A stretch of DNA of 64,000 bases from Crocinitomicaceae bacterium (GTDB lineage Bacteria > Bacteroidota > Bacteroidia > Flavobacteriales_D > Crocinitomicaceae), in contig JANQWC010000005.1 in assembly GCA_030730025.1 (NCBI GenBank), forward strand, positions 19,886-83,885, given 5' to 3'. Positions 26,039 through 34,591 of this stretch are shown here, piece after piece (position 1 is the stretch's first letter; the number at the start of each line of letters is the position of its first letter). Below the pieces are notes generated by a model, which made no database searches, was not told the DNA's origin, and saw only the letters and a list, made by a program, of their open reading frames with translations. Made by a program: the position numbers and the translations under genes.

Positions 26039-27945
26039 ATTTTCGGCTCTTGCCAATCGCCGTATTCTTTGATGAGGTCTACAAGTGCCTCCACAGCTTG
26101 TTGTTCTTCAATATTGCGCTTGACAATCGTTTTTTCTTTGTAAAGATTGATTTTACCGGGCCCAGTACCTACATAGCCGTAGTCGGCATCGGCCATTTCG
26201 CCGGGGCCGTTCACAATACAACCCATAATACCAATTTTGAGGCCTTTGAGGTGCGCAGTGCGTTGGCGAATTTTTGCGGTGGTTTCTTGCAGATCAAAGA
26301 GGGTGCGGCCGCAAGACGGACACGAAATGTATTCTGTTTTGGAAATGCGCGTGCGCGTTGCTTGCAAAATCCCAAATGCTGTAGAATTGATATGTTGTGC
26401 ACCTAAGTCGGCATTGAGCCAAATGCCATCGCCAAAACCGTCAATGAAAAGCGCTCCGGCATCTGCTCCAGCAAAAAGTTGGAAAGATTCAAGCTCAGCA
26501 GTTTCGTATTGGTAAGATAAAATCACGGCACTTTTTAGATGCTTTTCTTGTAATTCAAGGAAGAAACGGCGGTAAAGCTGCGTTTTGTTGCTGTATTTGG
26601 TGTTGAGAATAACACAAACATTTGGTCTGCTTGCCAATTCATTTGGAATTGCCTCTTCGGCTTCAAGTGGCAAGAAACAAATTTGATCAGGGCCCACTTC
26701 AGAAAGTTGTTCTTTTAGGACCAACGGGTAGTAGCCCGGTTTGTTTGCATATTTCGCTTTCCAAAGTTCGAAATCCATCATGATGCCTAAGGTGCCCGGA
26801 ACTTCAAAATCGAGCTCGTTGCTCCCGATGTAGACATAATCTGCGGCCTGATCTTGGATGTTCCATTTGTCGAGCGGAATGCTGTATTGGTAGCCAAAGC
26901 CAAAGAAATGGGCAGGCTTGATCTGCTCAATATCAGAAAGGTCGGCCAATACCACAGGTGTGTTTTTCCCGCCAATGTTATGAAAGGAGTTGCTTTCTCT
27001 TTTGTTGTATTGAAATGGCGAGAAGTTGAGGTTCCCTGTTGGGAGCTCAAATTCAAATGGGGAGTAATTGTTGTATTTGGCAATGAGTTTTTGTGCAACG
27101 GGTATTTCGGCCTCAGGAGCCTCCGTAAGCGAGACGCGAATGGTATCGCCCAAGCCGTCTTCTAAAAGTGCGCCAATGCCAACCGCAGACTTAATGCGGC
27201 CATCTTCACCGTCGCCAGCTTCGGTTACACCAAGGTGTAACGGGTAAACCACCCCATTTTCGAGCATTTTAGCCATGAGCAGGCGGTAGGCCTGAACCAT
27301 GACCAGCGTATTGCTCGCTTTCATGGAGATGACCAATTGCTGGTAATCGTGTTTTTCGCAAATGCGAATGAATTCAAATGCCGACTCTACCATGCCTTCT
27401 GGCGTATCGCCATAACGGCTGAGGATGCGGTCAGAAAGCGAGCCGTGGTTGGTGCCAATGCGCATGGCGGTGCCGTTTGCTTTACAAAGCAGCACGAGTG
27501 GTGTAAACTTTTCTTCTATGCGATCGAGTTCAGCTTGGTAGCTGTCATCGGTGTAATCGATTTCTTCAAATTTCTTTTTGTCTGCGTAGTTGCCCGGATT
27601 GACGCGCACTTTTTCGACAATTTTGGCAGCAATTTCAGCGGCATTAGGAGTGAAGTGGATGTCTGCCACCAAAGGGGCATGATAACCTCTTTGAACCAAC
27701 GCTTCTTTGATATTTTGTAGGTTCTCGGCTTCGTTTTTACTCGGGGCGGTGAGCCTCACAAGTTCACAACCGGCGTCGATCATGCGGATAGACTGCTCTA
27801 CCGATCCTTCGGTGTCCATGGAGTCGGTGGTGGTCATGGATTGCACCCGAATTGGGTTTTGTCCGCCCAAGCTTAGCGTTCCAATTTGAACTTCCTGGGT
27901 TAAAACGCGCGTGCGTTTCCATGGGTCTAGACAATAGCGTTGCAT
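26035..27945 (-). CDS. ispG: 4-hydroxy-3-methylbut-2-enyl diphosphate synthase
   Basis: IspG (GcpE) performs the iron-sulfur dependent reductive ring-opening of MEcPP to HMBPP in the MEP isoprenoid pathway. A TIM-barrel domain starts near the N-terminus (IGTLSLGGQNPIRVQSMTTTD). The 4Fe-4S cysteines lie in ISCPSCGRTL and GIMGCIVNGPGEM near the end. At 636 residues it is the long form with a large insert between the domains, as in plants and Bacteroidota, and not the roughly 370-residue E. coli type. The pathway's earlier enzyme dxr is also in this window. Its promoter is 18 nt upstream, and its stop overlaps the RluA-type gene's stop. Confidence 0.96.
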   Translation of the reverse strand: MQRYCLDPWKRTRVLTQEVQIGTLSLGGQNPIRVQSMTTTDSMDTEGSVEQSIRMIDAGCELVRLTAPSKNEAENLQNIKEALVQRGYHAPLVADIHFTPNAAEIAAKIVEKVRVNPGNYADKKKFEEIDYTDDSYQAELDRIEEKFTPLVLLCKANGTAMRIGTNHGSLSDRILSRYGDTPEGMVESAFEFIRICEKHDYQQLVISMKASNTLVMVQAYRLLMAKMLENGVVYPLHLGVTEAGDGEDGRIKSAVGIGALLEDGLGDTIRVSLTEAPEAEIPVAQKLIAKYNNYSPFEFELPTGNLNFSPFQYNKRESNSFHNIGGKNTPVVLADLSDIEQIKPAHFFGFGYQYSIPLDKWNIQDQAADYVYIGSNELDFEVPGTLGIMMDFELWKAKYANKPGYYPLVLKEQLSEVGPDQICFLPLEAEEAIPNELASRPNVCVILNTKYSNKTQLYRRFFLELQEKHLKSAVILSYQYETAELESFQLFAGADAGALFIDGFGDGIWLNADLGAQHINSTAFGILQATRTRISKTEYISCPSCGRTLFDLQETTAKIRQRTAHLKGLKIGIMGCIVNGPGEMADADYGYVGTGPGKINLYKEKTIVKRNIEEQQAVEALVDLIKEYGDWQEPKI

Positions 27946-27963
27946 CTGTTTTTTTTAGTCTAA

Positions 27964-27971
27964 CAAAGGTA
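27964..27971 (-). promoter_or_regulatory. -7 box for ispG
   Basis: Perfect TACCTTTG on the minus strand, ending 18 nt before ATG 27945. No TTG at the usual -33 position. Confidence 0.6.
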
Positions 27972-28014
27972 AGGAATCAATTGTTTGTGCGTTCTTTGTT
28001 ACAGATGTTTTAAT

Positions 28015-28659
28015 ATGAGCCACATTCAGCTTTTATTTCCGGTATTGATTGCGCTTCTTTTTTCTTGTCGAGAAGAGAAAAAACCGAATCCACGACCCAT
28101 GCCTAAGGAAATTGAAGCAAAGGTGAACTCGACAAAGAAGGCAGATCATGCCACACATTTCAGACCTAAAGCGCAACGTCAACCTGAGTATATTCCCGAA
28201 TTTATTCCACAAGACCCATTTCCGCCATTTGATCCAGATCCGATAGACCCGCCCGGTTTTATTCCAGAGCCCGTAATTACTTGTGTTGGTCCGCCAGAAC
28301 CTTTTCCCAAAACCATTCGAGACAGCATTGTGAATTTTCCTGCAACCACGGCTTCGTTTGGCACCACTACAACGGATGTTTTTAAATACATCGACGAGAA
28401 AATCGCAGGGAGCATGGAATGGAATTACCTTCGTGAGCTTGGTATAGAAGGCAGAATTTACGTGCGTTTATTAATTGACGTCAATGGCAAGGTTCGTGAA
28501 GTCACATTTTTGAAATTTTCAGAAAAAGAATTGGACATCTTAAAAGGAAACCTCAACAAAGCATTACTAGATATGCCCATGTGGAGCCCAGCCAAAGATG
28601 AGAAAGGAACGGCTGTTGTTTCGGAGTTTGTCATGCCGATAAAAGTTGCTTTTAAATGA
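28015..28659 (+). CDS. Lipoprotein with TonB C-terminal-like domain
   Basis: A 214-residue exported protein. ATG 28015 (MSHIQLLFPVLIALLFSC) gives a clean lipoprotein signal with lipobox LFSC; the track's start at 27985 adds ten residues and spoils it. A proline-rich linker (FIPQDPFPPFDPDPIDPPG, about 60-90) precedes a C-terminal domain (about 135-214) containing GRIYVRLLIDVNGKVREV and a final MPIKVAFK, which resembles the TonB C-terminal fold. It lacks the N-terminal membrane anchor of a true TonB, so it is probably a periplasmic protein that borrows the domain. Confidence 0.75.
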   Translation: MSHIQLLFPVLIALLFSCREEKKPNPRPMPKEIEAKVNSTKKADHATHFRPKAQRQPEYIPEFIPQDPFPPFDPDPIDPPGFIPEPVITCVGPPEPFPKTIRDSIVNFPATTASFGTTTTDVFKYIDEKIAGSMEWNYLRELGIEGRIYVRLLIDVNGKVREVTFLKFSEKELDILKGNLNKALLDMPMWSPAKDEKGTAVVSEFVMPIKVAFK

Positions 28660-28672
28660 CGCAGCAAAGCAA

Positions 28673-28703
28673 TTGAGCAATTCAATAATAGCACTTATCT
28701 TTA
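28673..28703 (+). promoter_or_regulatory. Promoter for the GT-C glycosyltransferase gene
   Basis: TTG at 28673-28675, 20 bp, then TATCTTTA at 28696-28703 (one mismatch to TAnnTTTG). The box ends 4 nt before ATG 28708, predicting a nearly leaderless message. Confidence 0.6.
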
Positions 28704-28707
28704 GTGC

Positions 28708-30300
28708 ATGAATCAAGCTTCTCCTATTTTTATGTTGCGGGTCAAGGCCATCGGTTTACTTTTATTTCTTTCTTTAATTTTTGGTTTTTGGCAGCATTTT
28801 TCTGCCGATATTTTACCTATTCACGAGTGTAGAAAGTCCGACTCCTTAACGCAAGCGGTACAATATTTTCGCGGCACAACTCTTTTTGAACCCAAGACCA
28901 ATTGGATTGCCCCTACAGGAAATCAAAATGCAGCAGCAGAGTTCCCTATTATTTATTATTTGGTTGGCCAAATTTGGAAAATAACGGGTTATCAACTCTG
29001 GATTGCCAAGTTGCTTTCTTTGGGAATGCTCTTTGTGGGCATTCTTTCCCTGCTGCCTTTTTTCAGGTGGGCATTTCAATCAGACACAAAGGCGCTCATT
29101 TTTTCTGGACTGATTTTTTCCTTTCCGGTTTTGATTTATTACGCAGACACCTTGATGCCTAATGTATTCTCCTTTTCATTTTTACTGTTGGCATTTGCTC
29201 AGTTTTTTCATTTTTGGCAGTCCGAAAGAAAGACTTCCCTCGCCTTGTTTATCCTCTTTTTAAGCCTGGCGGTCCTGATTAAAATTACGGCGCTCATTGC
29301 TGTATTGGCGTTTTTTGGGGCATATACTACACACCTTCTTTTCGCTAAAAAACTATTTAAAAGCTTCAAAATAAGCAAAGTAGTTTACATTTACTTGGGC
29401 TTTGTGGTGGCATTGGCTTGTGCAATCTTTTGGTATTTGTATGCCATTCGCTACAATACAAAATACGGCTCTACCATTTTTTCGACTACCATCAGACCTA
29501 TTTGGGAAGTGGCTCCCGCCGAACAATGGAGAATGATAAAAATGGTCTTCATGGAGCATTCGCGCGAAATTTTTCCGCTTGTGACTTGGCCAATTTTTAG
29601 TGTACTGTGCTTATGGACTTTTTGGTCCAAAGCGGTATCTGGCGTCATCAAATATTTGGTCGCCTTCTCTTTGCTGGGCATTTTAGCTTACCTGATTCTT
29701 TGGTTCTGGGTTTTTGAGGTGCACGATTATTACTTCATTGAAGTGCTTTTTCTGCCACTCATTCTCATGGGCACCTATATGAGATATCCGCCTCAGTGGC
29801 ATTTGCTCAGGCGCGCTCAAAGGCCAATAGAAATTTTGTTCTTGACATTGGTGCTGTTCAATACAGTATCATTTACACAAATAGCAGCGGGCAATCAAAA
29901 TATTATTGTAAAAAACACGCCATTTATTTCTTCGTTTATCAAAGGAAATTGGGGCTGGTTTTATTTCAATCATCAAGACCATTTGGGTCAGCTTCAACTC
30001 CAAAAAGTGGCTATTCAGCAGCAAATAGGGCCAACAGATACCGTACTGTGTTTTTCAGATCCATACGCGAACGTTCACCTGACTGCCATCGATAGAATTG
30101 GCTTTAGCAATTACAATCTTTCAAGAGATTTGCCATTTGCCCCTCAAATTCAAAACTTGATACAAAAAGGCGCTTCAAAACTATTGGTTTTCAAAACAGA
30201 GGCGGGCCACCCTGATATTCAGGAGTTTTTGGCGCATCCGTGTTATGAGCGTGCCAACATTCAGATTTATGATTTGAAACCGAACAGAAAGCAGCCTTAA
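28708..30300 (+). CDS. GT-C membrane glycosyltransferase (GT39-like)
   Basis: A 530-residue polytopic membrane protein with about ten helices, resembling the Bacteroidota GT39/ArnT-type GT-C glycosyltransferases that use lipid-linked sugars in the periplasm. After the first helix comes a periplasmic loop with acidic residues (HECRKSDSLTQA) at the position of the catalytic GT-C motif, followed by the AAEFPIIYYLVG segment usual in this family. A soluble C-terminal part (about 400-530) follows the last helix. Acceptor and sugar cannot be inferred. It stands alone between a leaderless-type promoter and the convergent histidine-kinase gene, which it abuts without a gap. Confidence 0.8.
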   Translation: MNQASPIFMLRVKAIGLLLFLSLIFGFWQHFSADILPIHECRKSDSLTQAVQYFRGTTLFEPKTNWIAPTGNQNAAAEFPIIYYLVGQIWKITGYQLWIAKLLSLGMLFVGILSLLPFFRWAFQSDTKALIFSGLIFSFPVLIYYADTLMPNVFSFSFLLLAFAQFFHFWQSERKTSLALFILFLSLAVLIKITALIAVLAFFGAYTTHLLFAKKLFKSFKISKVVYIYLGFVVALACAIFWYLYAIRYNTKYGSTIFSTTIRPIWEVAPAEQWRMIKMVFMEHSREIFPLVTWPIFSVLCLWTFWSKAVSGVIKYLVAFSLLGILAYLILWFWVFEVHDYYFIEVLFLPLILMGTYMRYPPQWHLLRRAQRPIEILFLTLVLFNTVSFTQIAAGNQNIIVKNTPFISSFIKGNWGWFYFNHQDHLGQLQLQKVAIQQQIGPTDTVLCFSDPYANVHLTAIDRIGFSNYNLSRDLPFAPQIQNLIQKGASKLLVFKTEAGHPDIQEFLAHPCYERANIQIYDLKPNRKQP

Positions 30301-33300
30301 TTAGGCGAGCTTGAAGCGCAAATAAAAGACAGTACCTGTACCTTCTGTACTCTCAAAACGAATGCTGCCGTTGTGTTTTTCAATGATTTGTCTGACCACG
30401 CTCAGGCCAATGCCAGACCCAGAGGACTTAGTGGTAAAGTAAGGCGTAAAGATGCGTTCTTGTTGTGCTGCAGAGATGCCCACACCGTTGTCTTTGATGG
30501 CAATTTCGACAGTTCCTTGTTCTATTTTAAGTTCAATTTCAATTTTTGGCTCTACGCTCGCATCTGTTGCTTGTCGGGCATTGAGCAATAAATTATGGAA
30601 TACCTGCTGGAGCATGTCCTTGTCTGCATTGATCCAGAGTGCTTTACGCTGCGTTTGAAAATAAATCATGGTCTGATCTTCATCAAAAAGGGCCAGCGCT
30701 TGGCTGATAAAAGCGCCCAGTTCAATTTTTTCAAAAATAGGTTCCGGGAGTTTGGCAAAGCGCGCAAATTCATTGGCCATTCTGGCCAAGGCATCGATTT
30801 GGTCTATAAGTGAGGGCAAGGATTTTTGCGCAAGCTCTTTGGCGTTGGCCTCTTCGGTTTCCATCTTGTGCAATAAATGCTGGATATTGAGTTTCATTGG
30901 CGTCAAGGGATTCTTGATCTCATGTGCAATTTGTTGGGCGAGGTCGCGCCAGGCGCTTTCGCGTTCACTGCGCGCAATATGTTGGGCGGCGTGCTCTAGC
31001 TCTGCTAGTTTTTCGTTGTAGGCTTTGACGAGCGCCCCAATTTCGTCGTTATTTTGGTAACTAATTTTCTGGTTGTTTTTGCCGAACTCTAGATTGCGCA
31101 CCGAGCGCGCTACCACTTGCAAAGGCCCAATGAGCCAATTACTGACCACTAAAGCAATGAAAACAGAAATGGCGAGCAGCAACACAAATACATTAATGGC
31201 TGCCTTAAAGAAGCTCTCGATCTGTTGTTCGTAGGCTTCTTGCTGACCAAAAAGCTGCAGGTTGATGAATCCGATTTGTTGGAGAGATTCATTGGTGATG
31301 GGCAGGTAGGCACTGCGGTAGTTGAGGTTGCCGATTTGGTCTTGATGCGAAAAATAACTTTGGTTTTGACCAAGCAAGGCATCCATGGCTTGGGCGTTCA
31401 TGTGTTCGCCAATCAAGCCATAGGCAAAAAGTTTGGGTCGGGAAGAGGCAATGAGAAAGCCATCGCTGTCAAACACAAATAGATCTGTTTTGAATACAGC
31501 GGAGAGCTTGGCTAATTTACTTTCTAGCGGCTTTCCTGCAGTATTTATATCCAATGTGTCGAGCATTGCAGTTTGTGACTTTAATTCGGCCTGAACGGCG
31601 GCAAGTTTTTCGCGCAGCGCCTCCTGTGCATAGTTGTCAAATTGACGGCCAATAAAAATAGAGCTCCCTAAGCCATATAAAAATAAGGACAGTGCTAAAA
31701 TGAGTAAGAACGCCAGCTGTACTTTAAACGCCAAGGACCATTGGGCCGTTTGATTTTGAAACAGTGTTTTGAATATTTGATTGGCGAGCAGTAAAAGCCC
31801 CCAAAAAACAAACATAAAAGCAAAACTTGTGACATTCGTAAACCAACTATTCGTGACAGACGAAATGACAATTGCCGAGCCCTCGTGCTTGTGTACCATG
31901 ACATGTGTGTATCCAGCCAATTTAAAATGACCCTGTTTGGCATTTTGGTTTTTAAATGAGGACAGTAAATTCGGATAGTTGAAACCGCCCGTTTGATGGA
32001 TGAGCCTTCCTTCGGCATATTTTCCGATGGCATAGCCCTCGAGGCTATTTGAAATACCGGCTTGGTCCGAAATGAGTAGCCTCGGAAAGCCAATTTCTTC
32101 TGGAATTCTTTTGGATACCAATGTGATGGCGAGTGATTTTTGAGACGGTAGTTGCAGCAGTATGACATAACTCAAGCCTTCTTCTTCGTGGGGCATGAAA
32201 AACAAGCCATCCTGAATATCAGAGGCTTGCCCGTGCTGCTTTACAAGTGTTTTGAGTCTTTTGAGTTTGAGGGTATCTGTGCCAAAGCAGGGCTGGCCGG
32301 TAGTATCATATAAATCTGCCTGGATGTCAAAACCGTCCCAAACCCCCGTGAAAAATTTTTGGGTGAGGGTGTGCTCAAATCCGACTTTTGTAAATTGTTT
32401 TCGCAGCGAATCAAACGCAGATTGCAGCCATGTTTCTTCCGTCAAATTTGGCGCTACTTGCGCATAGGCTAATTCTAAATTGATGTTGCGTTCAATAGCA
32501 AGCTGTTGGCCAAAAAGCTTCCGGTTCTCTAGGTCTTTCTGCACTTGCAGCGATTGAAGATAAAAGGTAATTATGGCCGCATTGATGGTCAGGATCAAGA
32601 GTTGACTGCTTAATTGTTGCCAAGAAGTTTTGGTTTTGCGTTCAAAAAGGAAATGAATGGCAATGACCAAAAGAGGTAAAATATTGATCCAGTCTTGGTT
32701 TTGCATGAACAACAAAACAAAGGGCAATACAATTAGGCCTATTTTTCTCAACGGGTTTTGAAACCAACGCTCATTTGTATTGATGTAGAGTGCTACATAA
32801 ACTGTTTTTTGAAAACTGTACAAGAAAAAGCCCAACAGCGAGAAAAAGAAATAAGAGCTGAGGCGCAACTCAAAAAGATGCTCAAAACTCAAGGGGATAT
32901 TGGAGTGCGCAATCACAATTTCGAGTAAATGCAAAATCACAAGCCAGAGGAGCAATGGCAAGAAAAGGGCGAGTGCATTAGCCCACCAGCGTTCAATGTT
33001 TCGGATCAAAGAGAGCATTATTCGAAAGCCAAACACAATGAAAAGTCCATTGATGGCGTAGGCAAAAAAGTCTGGGTACCACTCGTTATAGGCAAAGAAT
33101 CCGGCAGAAAACCAATCGCTTACTTGCCACTCTGCAGGCCATGAAATTTCGTAAATCACGACCCGAACTACTAAAAGACCCAGCAAGTGCAACAAGCTGC
33201 CCCACCAATTTTTTTCTAGAACGGATTGCAGCTGATAACAAATCAGGAATATGGCGATCAGTATAAAAAACGGACCCCAATTGCTATTTGTGGGCAGCGA

Positions 33301-33858
33301 ACTTTGAGGCAACGGACTGGCGTAAAAGACCACATTATTTTGTTGGTCTCGAATGGCATTTTTAGTTGTACCGTTTAGATTAACGGCAAATGCCTGTTTC
33401 CAGAAACCAGGGTTGGCCGCATTTAAGTACGCATTGCTGAATTCGTATTCCTTAAGTAGGCAAAAGCTCACGCAGCAAGTGACTTCATCTTGTTGGTACG
33501 TGCGGCTGAAATAATAGCCGTTATTGAGTTTGATGATGCCGTTTGCAGGAAATAAGTCGGTTTTGTAGCGGCCTATTGGCAATTGGTTGCTGCTCCAGCC
33601 AAAAAGCACTTCTTTGTCGTAGAGATGATAAGTGAGTTCGTTGGATTTAGGCAGAGATTTACCCGCTTCTATATTTTTGAGCAGCGATTGCGCATAGCTT
33701 TTACTTTCTTTTTCAAGTTTGCTAAACTGTGCTTGCAGGTCGGTAATGGAGAAGTGTCGCTCTTGGTTTGAAAAATACTGTACGGCACCTATCAGCAGAA
33801 AGACCAGCCCAAGCAGGCTGTATTTCCAGGTTTGTAAGAAGCGTAAAATTGAGTTCAT
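30301..33858 (-). CDS. Very large membrane sensor histidine kinase (NtrY-like)
   Basis: A 1185-residue sensor kinase. An N-terminal helix (about 14-30) and extracytoplasmic region come first, then a cluster of around seven membrane helices (about 205-430). A second extracytoplasmic region, further helices near 690-750, a third extracytoplasmic region and a helix near 910 follow. HAMP is next, then the H-box IAHEIKNPLTP with His979, the N-box NLLLNARQA, and G-boxes KDNGVGIS and SGSGIGLSVV. The kinase core resembles NtrY/sigma-54-linked kinases. It overlaps udk by 4 bp (ATGA) and is probably co-transcribed. No response regulator is adjacent. The input signal is unknown. Confidence 0.9.
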   Translation of the reverse strand: MNSILRFLQTWKYSLLGLVFLLIGAVQYFSNQERHFSITDLQAQFSKLEKESKSYAQSLLKNIEAGKSLPKSNELTYHLYDKEVLFGWSSNQLPIGRYKTDLFPANGIIKLNNGYYFSRTYQQDEVTCCVSFCLLKEYEFSNAYLNAANPGFWKQAFAVNLNGTTKNAIRDQQNNVVFYASPLPQSSLPTNSNWGPFFILIAIFLICYQLQSVLEKNWWGSLLHLLGLLVVRVVIYEISWPAEWQVSDWFSAGFFAYNEWYPDFFAYAINGLFIVFGFRIMLSLIRNIERWWANALALFLPLLLWLVILHLLEIVIAHSNIPLSFEHLFELRLSSYFFFSLLGFFLYSFQKTVYVALYINTNERWFQNPLRKIGLIVLPFVLLFMQNQDWINILPLLVIAIHFLFERKTKTSWQQLSSQLLILTINAAIITFYLQSLQVQKDLENRKLFGQQLAIERNINLELAYAQVAPNLTEETWLQSAFDSLRKQFTKVGFEHTLTQKFFTGVWDGFDIQADLYDTTGQPCFGTDTLKLKRLKTLVKQHGQASDIQDGLFFMPHEEEGLSYVILLQLPSQKSLAITLVSKRIPEEIGFPRLLISDQAGISNSLEGYAIGKYAEGRLIHQTGGFNYPNLLSSFKNQNAKQGHFKLAGYTHVMVHKHEGSAIVISSVTNSWFTNVTSFAFMFVFWGLLLLANQIFKTLFQNQTAQWSLAFKVQLAFLLILALSLFLYGLGSSIFIGRQFDNYAQEALREKLAAVQAELKSQTAMLDTLDINTAGKPLESKLAKLSAVFKTDLFVFDSDGFLIASSRPKLFAYGLIGEHMNAQAMDALLGQNQSYFSHQDQIGNLNYRSAYLPITNESLQQIGFINLQLFGQQEAYEQQIESFFKAAINVFVLLLAISVFIALVVSNWLIGPLQVVARSVRNLEFGKNNQKISYQNNDEIGALVKAYNEKLAELEHAAQHIARSERESAWRDLAQQIAHEIKNPLTPMKLNIQHLLHKMETEEANAKELAQKSLPSLIDQIDALARMANEFARFAKLPEPIFEKIELGAFISQALALFDEDQTMIYFQTQRKALWINADKDMLQQVFHNLLLNARQATDASVEPKIEIELKIEQGTVEIAIKDNGVGISAAQQERIFTPYFTTKSSGSGIGLSVVRQIIEKHNGSIRFESTEGTGTVFYLRFKLA

Positions 33859-34487
33859 TGTAAAAAGCGATCTGGTACCAAGGTACGCAGTTGTTCGCTT
33901 AAACGCAAGAAATCGCGATCTGCGCGATGATCATTGCAAAACACAAAGTGCGCGTTATTTCTGTAAGGTTCAATAAATTGCTCATAGCAGGGCAAAACGT
34001 GGTTTTCCCATTGGTAGATGATTTCTGAGCGCTTGTAGCCACGTGTTTCTTGGTCGCGGTAGATGCGGCGGTCTAGTTGGATGGCGTGGTCGACATCTAC
34101 AAAAATACTGAAGTCGAGTTGTGAGAACACGCTAGGGTAGTGCAGTGTAAACAAGCCTTCTACAATAATGAGGTCGCTAGGCTGGATGGTTAAAAGCACG
34201 CTCTTGCTCCCTTGCACATTGAAAAAATACTCGCGCACTTCAATTGGTTGCCCTGAGATTAACGTTTGAAGATCGCTGCTTAATTTCTGGTGATCAAGCG
34301 CAGTGGGGAGGTCAAAATTGACAATGCCGTTGGCATCTTTGGTTTGTTGGTCAATAGGTAGATAGTAGTTGTCCATGGAGAATACAGCAGTACTTGCATT
34401 CTGAAAAGTTTCGGATAAGCGTTTCAGAAGGGTGGTTTTACCCGCGCCGCTTCCTCCACATATTCCCACAACAAATGGCTTTGACAT
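33855..34487 (-). CDS. udk: Uridine kinase
   Basis: Phosphorylates uridine and cytidine in pyrimidine salvage. The Walker A motif GICGGSGAGKTTLL is near the N-terminus. SMDNYYLP and IVEGLFTLHYP are family-specific substrate-site segments, and RIYRDQETRGY continues the kinase core. I choose ATG 34487 (210 residues, MSKPFVVGICGG) because the track's TTG at 34502 is upstream of a perfect -7 box that nearly touches the ATG. Its TGA overlaps the ATG of the giant histidine kinase, an odd pairing that suggests co-regulation by transcription only. Confidence 0.93.
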   Translation of the reverse strand: MSKPFVVGICGGSGAGKTTLLKRLSETFQNASTAVFSMDNYYLPIDQQTKDANGIVNFDLPTALDHQKLSSDLQTLISGQPIEVREYFFNVQGSKSVLLTIQPSDLIIVEGLFTLHYPSVFSQLDFSIFVDVDHAIQLDRRIYRDQETRGYKRSEIIYQWENHVLPCYEQFIEPYRNNAHFVFCNDHRADRDFLRLSEQLRTLVPDRFLQ

Positions 34488-34491
34488 AAAG

Positions 34492-34499
34492 CAAAGATA
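34492..34499 (-). promoter_or_regulatory. -7 box for udk / histidine kinase
   Basis: Perfect TATCTTTG on the minus strand, ending 4 nt before ATG 34487. It predicts a leaderless transcript and rules out the upstream TTG start. Confidence 0.65.
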
Positions 34500-34591
34500 C
34501 AACTTGTTGGCTACTTTTTTCGTCTTGACTCAGCCTGACTTGGCGTAAAAATCACTATTTTCGGCATACTTAATCATGTAACGTACTCTCC

